64,000 nucleotides of DNA, from assembly GCF_036271055.1 (NCBI RefSeq), contig NZ_DATBBJ010000024.1:62001-126000 (forward strand), read 5' to 3'. The stretch is from Scandinavium sp036271055. GTDB taxonomy: Bacteria > Pseudomonadota > Gammaproteobacteria > Enterobacterales > Enterobacteriaceae. Below, piece by piece: positions 60,988 to 64,000 of the stretch (positions within the stretch are counted from its first letter, which is position 1; each line of letters begins with the position of its first letter). A model generated the notes under the pieces. It had not been told where the DNA came from and did no database searches. It saw only the letters and a program-made list of their open reading frames with translations. The position numbers and the translations under genes were made by a program.

Positions 60988-61925
60988 GCGTTCGTCCTCT
61001 CTGCAATACGCAGCACTGAACTACGAGCGCGTGGATTCTCTGCCACTTCTTCTTCGCCCGGCATCAACTTGCCTAATGCTCGCAACTGACGGCCACCCAG
61101 CTTCCTGAGTTGCTCTTCGGTCATCGGTAACCCTGCCGGAACTTGCGGACCGCGGCTTTGTTCACGCATAAAGCGTTTAACAATACGGTCTTCCAGCGAG
61201 TGGAAACTAATGATGGAGAGCCGCCCTCCCGGGGCCAGCACGCCGAGCGAGCTTTTTAGCGCCTGCTCTATTTCCTCAAGTTCACTGTTCACCCAGATGC
61301 GCACCGCCTGGAAAGTACGGGTCGCAGGATGTTTGAATTTGTCTTTCACTGGCATCGCCGCCGCAATCACCTGCGCCAGTTCTTTGGTGCGAGTCATGGG
61401 CTCAAGGCGATTACGCTCAACGATGGCGCGTGCGATGCGTTTGCCAAAACGTTCTTCGCCAAAGGTTTTAATCACCCAGGCGATATCGGCTTCGTCTGCA
61501 TTCAGCAGCCATTCAGCGGCTGACTGTCCACGCGTCGGATCCATGCGCATATCCAGCGGTCCATCACGCATGAAGGAGAAGCCGCGCTCAGCATCATCGA
61601 GCTGCGGTGAAGAGACACCAAGATCAAGCAAAATACCGTCGATCTTGCCAACAAGATTACGCTCGGTGACATAGTCACCCAGCGCAGAAAAAGGTCCATG
61701 CACGATGGAAAAGCGAGGGTCATCGATGGCATTCGCCACAGCGATAGCTTCTGGATCTCTGTCGATAGCCAGCAACTGCCCTTGCGCGCCAAGCTGCGAA
61801 AGGATCAGGCGTGAGTGGCCACCGCGACCAAAAGTGCCGTCAATGTAAATACCGTCAGGACGAATGTTCAGGCCGTTGACAGCCTCGTCCAGCAGTACCG
61901 TTGTATGTTTAAAATTTTCCATCAT
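60984..61925 (-). CDS. rsmH: 16S rRNA m4C1402 methyltransferase RsmH
   Basis: 313 residues from the MMENFKHTTVLLDEAV start. The SAM-binding DGTFGRGGHS loop and LLDLGVSSPQLDDAERGFSF are family signatures. It methylates N4 of C1402 in 16S rRNA with RsmI acting on the 2'-O. The frame is open well upstream inside mraZ, but homology fixes the start 1 base after the mraZ stop. Confidence 0.96.
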   Translation of the reverse strand: MMENFKHTTVLLDEAVNGLNIRPDGIYIDGTFGRGGHSRLILSQLGAQGQLLAIDRDPEAIAVANAIDDPRFSIVHGPFSALGDYVTERNLVGKIDGILLDLGVSSPQLDDAERGFSFMRDGPLDMRMDPTRGQSAAEWLLNADEADIAWVIKTFGEERFGKRIARAIVERNRLEPMTRTKELAQVIAAAMPVKDKFKHPATRTFQAVRIWVNSELEEIEQALKSSLGVLAPGGRLSIISFHSLEDRIVKRFMREQSRGPQVPAGLPMTEEQLRKLGGRQLRALGKLMPGEEEVAENPRARSSVLRIAERTNA

Positions 61926-61926
61926 T

Positions 61927-62385
61927 TTATAAGGACAAGTCCTGCAACCGCTCCGACAACTCTCCGGAGGCGGACTGCTCAGCATCGATATCTTCCTTGA
62001 CCCGTTGATACCAGGTCGTTTCATCCCACAGTTCAAACTTGTTGAACTGTCCGACCAGCATCACTTCTTTCGTCAGTCCGGCGTGTTGCCGTAAAACCGG
62101 CGCAATCAGCAAACGACCGGCGTTGTCCATTTGACATTCGCTGGCATGTCCCAGCAACAGACGCTGTACGCGGCGTTCTGCGGGATTCATGCTCGACAGT
62201 CGCGACAATTTTTGCTCGATGACTTCCCATTCAGGCAGAGGGTAAAGCAGCAGGCATGGGTGATGGATGTCAATGGTGCAAACCATTTGACCTGTAGCGT
62301 TCTCAAGCAGCAAATCCCGGTATCGGGTCGGCACCGCTAAGCGCCCTTTGCTGTCGAGATTGACTAATGCAGCTCCACGGAACAT
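61927..62385 (-). CDS. mraZ: Transcriptional regulator MraZ
   Basis: 152 residues with two AbrB-like SpoVT folds; the DXXXR motifs are seen as NLDSKGRLAVPTRYRD and QMDNAGRLLIAP. MraZ binds tandem repeats before its own gene and represses the dcw cluster. It is the first gene of the cluster, as usual. Confidence 0.97.
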   Translation of the reverse strand: MFRGAALVNLDSKGRLAVPTRYRDLLLENATGQMVCTIDIHHPCLLLYPLPEWEVIEQKLSRLSSMNPAERRVQRLLLGHASECQMDNAGRLLIAPVLRQHAGLTKEVMLVGQFNKFELWDETTWYQRVKEDIDAEQSASGELSERLQDLSL

Positions 62386-62390
62386 GCCAG

Positions 62391-62430
62391 CCTCACCCCT
62401 TTTTCTCCACTTTCACCCACAAATCCCCAC
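62391..62430 (-). promoter_or_regulatory. MraZ operator repeats
   Basis: On the minus strand GTGGGG (62425-62430), GTGGGT (62415-62420) and GTGGAG (62405-62410) recur at exact 10-base intervals, one helical turn, with a fourth weaker AGGGGT at 62395-62400 close to the mraZ start. MraZ is known to bind such TGGG direct repeats. Confidence 0.88.
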
Positions 62431-62436
62431 TAAAGG

Positions 62437-62466
62437 AGTTTACGGAGCGGAGGAAAAGCTTGTCAA
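62437..62466 (-). promoter_or_regulatory. Main mra promoter of the dcw cluster
   Basis: On the minus strand a perfect -35 TTGACA (62461-62466), an 18-base spacer and TAAACT (62437-62442) lie directly upstream of the MraZ repeats. This corresponds to Pmra, which drives much of the cluster. Confidence 0.82.
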
Positions 62467-62947
62467 GCCAGCACTGGTGCTATACGAGTTGAAAAACTCA
62501 ATAAAGGGCACCAATATTCGCCCTGTTTAATTTCTGTCCAGCGAACGAGGCAAAATAACGTCATGAATAGTGGCAAGAAAAAAACCAACAGGTTCGTAAC
62601 GATTTTGAACAACCCAATTTCACAAAGGTGAAAATATAAAGTGTCAGTTTGCGACGTGCGCGGCATTTTAGGACATTCTCTCCCGCGTTAATAGCCCTTG
62701 GCAGAACTGTTTCTACCAGCCGGAGGCCCGTAAAGCGTGAGGAAATGTGTGAGGATCGATGAAGTGACTGTTAATTCTGCAAAAGGCGACATGAATGTAA
62801 CAAAACAATACAAAACGAACCGTTCTTTACTTTTTATTAACCTAAATTAATCCCGCTAAATCTTTTTATAACGAAAAATTAATAGAGAATGACGGAATTT
62901 TAGGGAATTGTCTGAATAAGAATTTTCATCTTTTTCTGGAGGAAAAG

Positions 62948-62977
62948 GGAAAGGCAATTTAACGCTATTGCCTTTCC
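62948..62977 (-). terminator. Terminator after cra
   Basis: On the minus strand GGAAAGGCAAT and ATTGCCTTTCC pair over 11 bp around an 8-base loop, followed by CTTTTCC, 8 bases after the cra stop. The T-run is interrupted, so efficiency is uncertain. Confidence 0.7.
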
Positions 62978-62985
62978 TGAATGGC

Positions 62986-63990
62986 CTATCGGCGGCTGAG
63001 ACTACCGCGACGATACAGATTACGACGAATTCGGCTGAGACCTGGTTTCGGCTTACGCGGTTCATCAAGGCTTGCCAGTACGATTTCCAGCACGCGTTCG
63101 GCTACATCGCGGTGACGTTGCGCCACAGCCAACACCGGACACTGAAGGAAATCGAGCAACTCGTGATCCCCAAAGGTGGCAATAGCCAGCTCAGAAGGCA
63201 GTTTTCCTTCACGACGCAACGTGACGTCCATGACCCCCTGCAGCAGCGCAAACGACGTGGTAAACAGCGCTTGCGGCATAGGATGCGTCTCCAGCCATTT
63301 TTCAAACAACTGTGCCGCGGCTTCACGCTCATAGCTGTTGGCGTAAAGATAATTCACTTCACGTGGGTCATCTTTCCAGGCCGTGCGGAAACCTTGTTCA
63401 CGCAGGAAGCTCACCGACAACTCTGGCAATGCACCGAGATATAACACCGTATCCGCAGGAAATTTACGCAATTCAGTAGCCAATGCTTCGGCGTCTTCCT
63501 GATCCGCACCGACCACACTGGTGAAATGTTCACGATCGAGCGCGCGATCAAGTGCCACGATCGGGAAAGGATCGTTCGCCCAGCGTTGATAGAAAGGATG
63601 TTCAGGTGGCAAAGACGTGGAGACGATAATCGCATCCACCTGGCGCTGCAGAAGATGCTCAATACAGCGCATTTCGTTGTCTGGTTGATCTTCAGAACAC
63701 GCGATCAGCAGTTGATAACCACGCTGGCGCGCCTGACGCTCAAGGTAATTCGCAATGCGGGTGTAACTGGTGTTTTCGAGATCAGGAATAACGAGGCCAA
63801 TTGAGCGAGTACGACCCGCACGCAAGCCAGCGGCAACGGCGTTAGGATGATAGTTATGCTCGCGCACAACGGCCATGACCTTATCGACAGTTTTATCGCT
63901 GACACGATACTGTTTCGCTTTTCCATTGATCACATAGCTCGCCGTGGTGCGTGACACGCCGGCAAGCCGCGCGATTTCATCCAGTTTCAC
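62986..63990 (-). CDS. cra: Catabolite repressor/activator Cra (FruR)
   Basis: 334 residues with a GTG start preceded by AGGGG. The LacI-type helix-turn-helix opens the protein (MKLDEIARLAGVSRTTASYVINGKAKQYRVSDKT), then a periplasmic-binding-like sugar domain (from about 60). Cra senses fructose 1-phosphate or fructose 1,6-bisphosphate and switches flux between glycolysis and gluconeogenesis. The promoter lies beyond the window. Confidence 0.97.
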   Translation of the reverse strand: MKLDEIARLAGVSRTTASYVINGKAKQYRVSDKTVDKVMAVVREHNYHPNAVAAGLRAGRTRSIGLVIPDLENTSYTRIANYLERQARQRGYQLLIACSEDQPDNEMRCIEHLLQRQVDAIIVSTSLPPEHPFYQRWANDPFPIVALDRALDREHFTSVVGADQEDAEALATELRKFPADTVLYLGALPELSVSFLREQGFRTAWKDDPREVNYLYANSYEREAAAQLFEKWLETHPMPQALFTTSFALLQGVMDVTLRREGKLPSELAIATFGDHELLDFLQCPVLAVAQRHRDVAERVLEIVLASLDEPRKPKPGLSRIRRNLYRRGSLSRR

Positions 63991-64000
63991 AATTGCCCCT

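Larger units (their letters stand above)
62386..62985. other. mraZ-cra intergenic region
   Basis: This 600-base gap between cra and mraZ holds the MraZ operator and mra promoter at its left end and the cra terminator at its right end. The middle (62500-62940) is AT-rich, especially 62790-62940, and shows only very short frames; the best is a 19-codon one starting at 62791 on the plus strand with little support. Confidence 0.6.

Noticed and set aside
62791..62850. 19-codon frame with ATG in the mraZ-cra gap
   Set aside because: Very short, poor ribosome site, in AT-rich DNA where such frames occur by chance.
1..64000. CRISPR arrays, prophage, transposases, integrons
   Set aside because: No regularly spaced repeats, no integrase or transposase frames and no tRNA-linked attachment sites were seen; the accessory genes lie cleanly between core genes.

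Overview
The window is a chromosomal segment of a member of the Enterobacteriaceae. Nearly every core gene reads as a close relative of its Escherichia coli K-12 counterpart, and the order matches the E. coli min 2-3 region from cra and the mra/dcw division cluster to yadE, given here in reverse orientation. Base composition, REP and ERIC-like repeats and a few genes that I do not recall in K-12 (a DUF2950 partner of yacH, an MFS/LysR pair, a GPH-GH43 sugar operon) suggest the Enterobacter/Lelliottia/Leclercia/Citrobacter side of the family. The genus cannot be fixed by eye.

Layout: 1-4.1 kb carries yadE (cut by the window edge), yadI, the ABC exporter yadGH and carbonic anhydrase can. 4.2-9.5 kb carries hpt and gcd, which diverge around a perfect CRP core, then cueO behind a CueR-type promoter, and yacC. 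9.5-14.4 kb has the polyamine operon speED, yacL and aconitase acnB. 14.7-20.2 kb is the most variable part: yacH with a DUF2950 gene, a LysR regulator divergent from an MFS transporter that is followed by two tiny predicted membrane-peptide ORFs, and a small secreted protein. 20.3-29.4 kb is the pyruvate dehydrogenase operon (pdhR-aceE-aceF-lpd) plus aroP, with PdhR and TyrR operators visible. 29.6-32 kb is an accessory glycoside uptake and hydrolysis operon that ends in an ERIC-like repeat. 32-40.9 kb has ampDE, nadC, the type IV pilin genes ppdD-hofB-hofC, guaC, coaE-zapD-yacG and mutT. 41-62.5 kb is secM-secA, lpxC and the intact dcw cluster from mraZ to ftsZ, all on the minus strand with short gaps and overlaps. 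The window ends with cra.

The genes combine central carbon metabolism (PDH, aconitase, PQQ glucose dehydrogenase, the global regulators Cra and PdhR), cell-wall synthesis and division, protein export with its SecM arrest sensor, and copper and CO2 homeostasis. No tRNA, rRNA, CRISPR array, prophage or insertion sequence was seen. The most interesting unexplained feature is the MFS gene whose stop codon overlaps the start of a 28-residue hydrophobic ORF, with a second 27-residue hydrophobic ORF just downstream.
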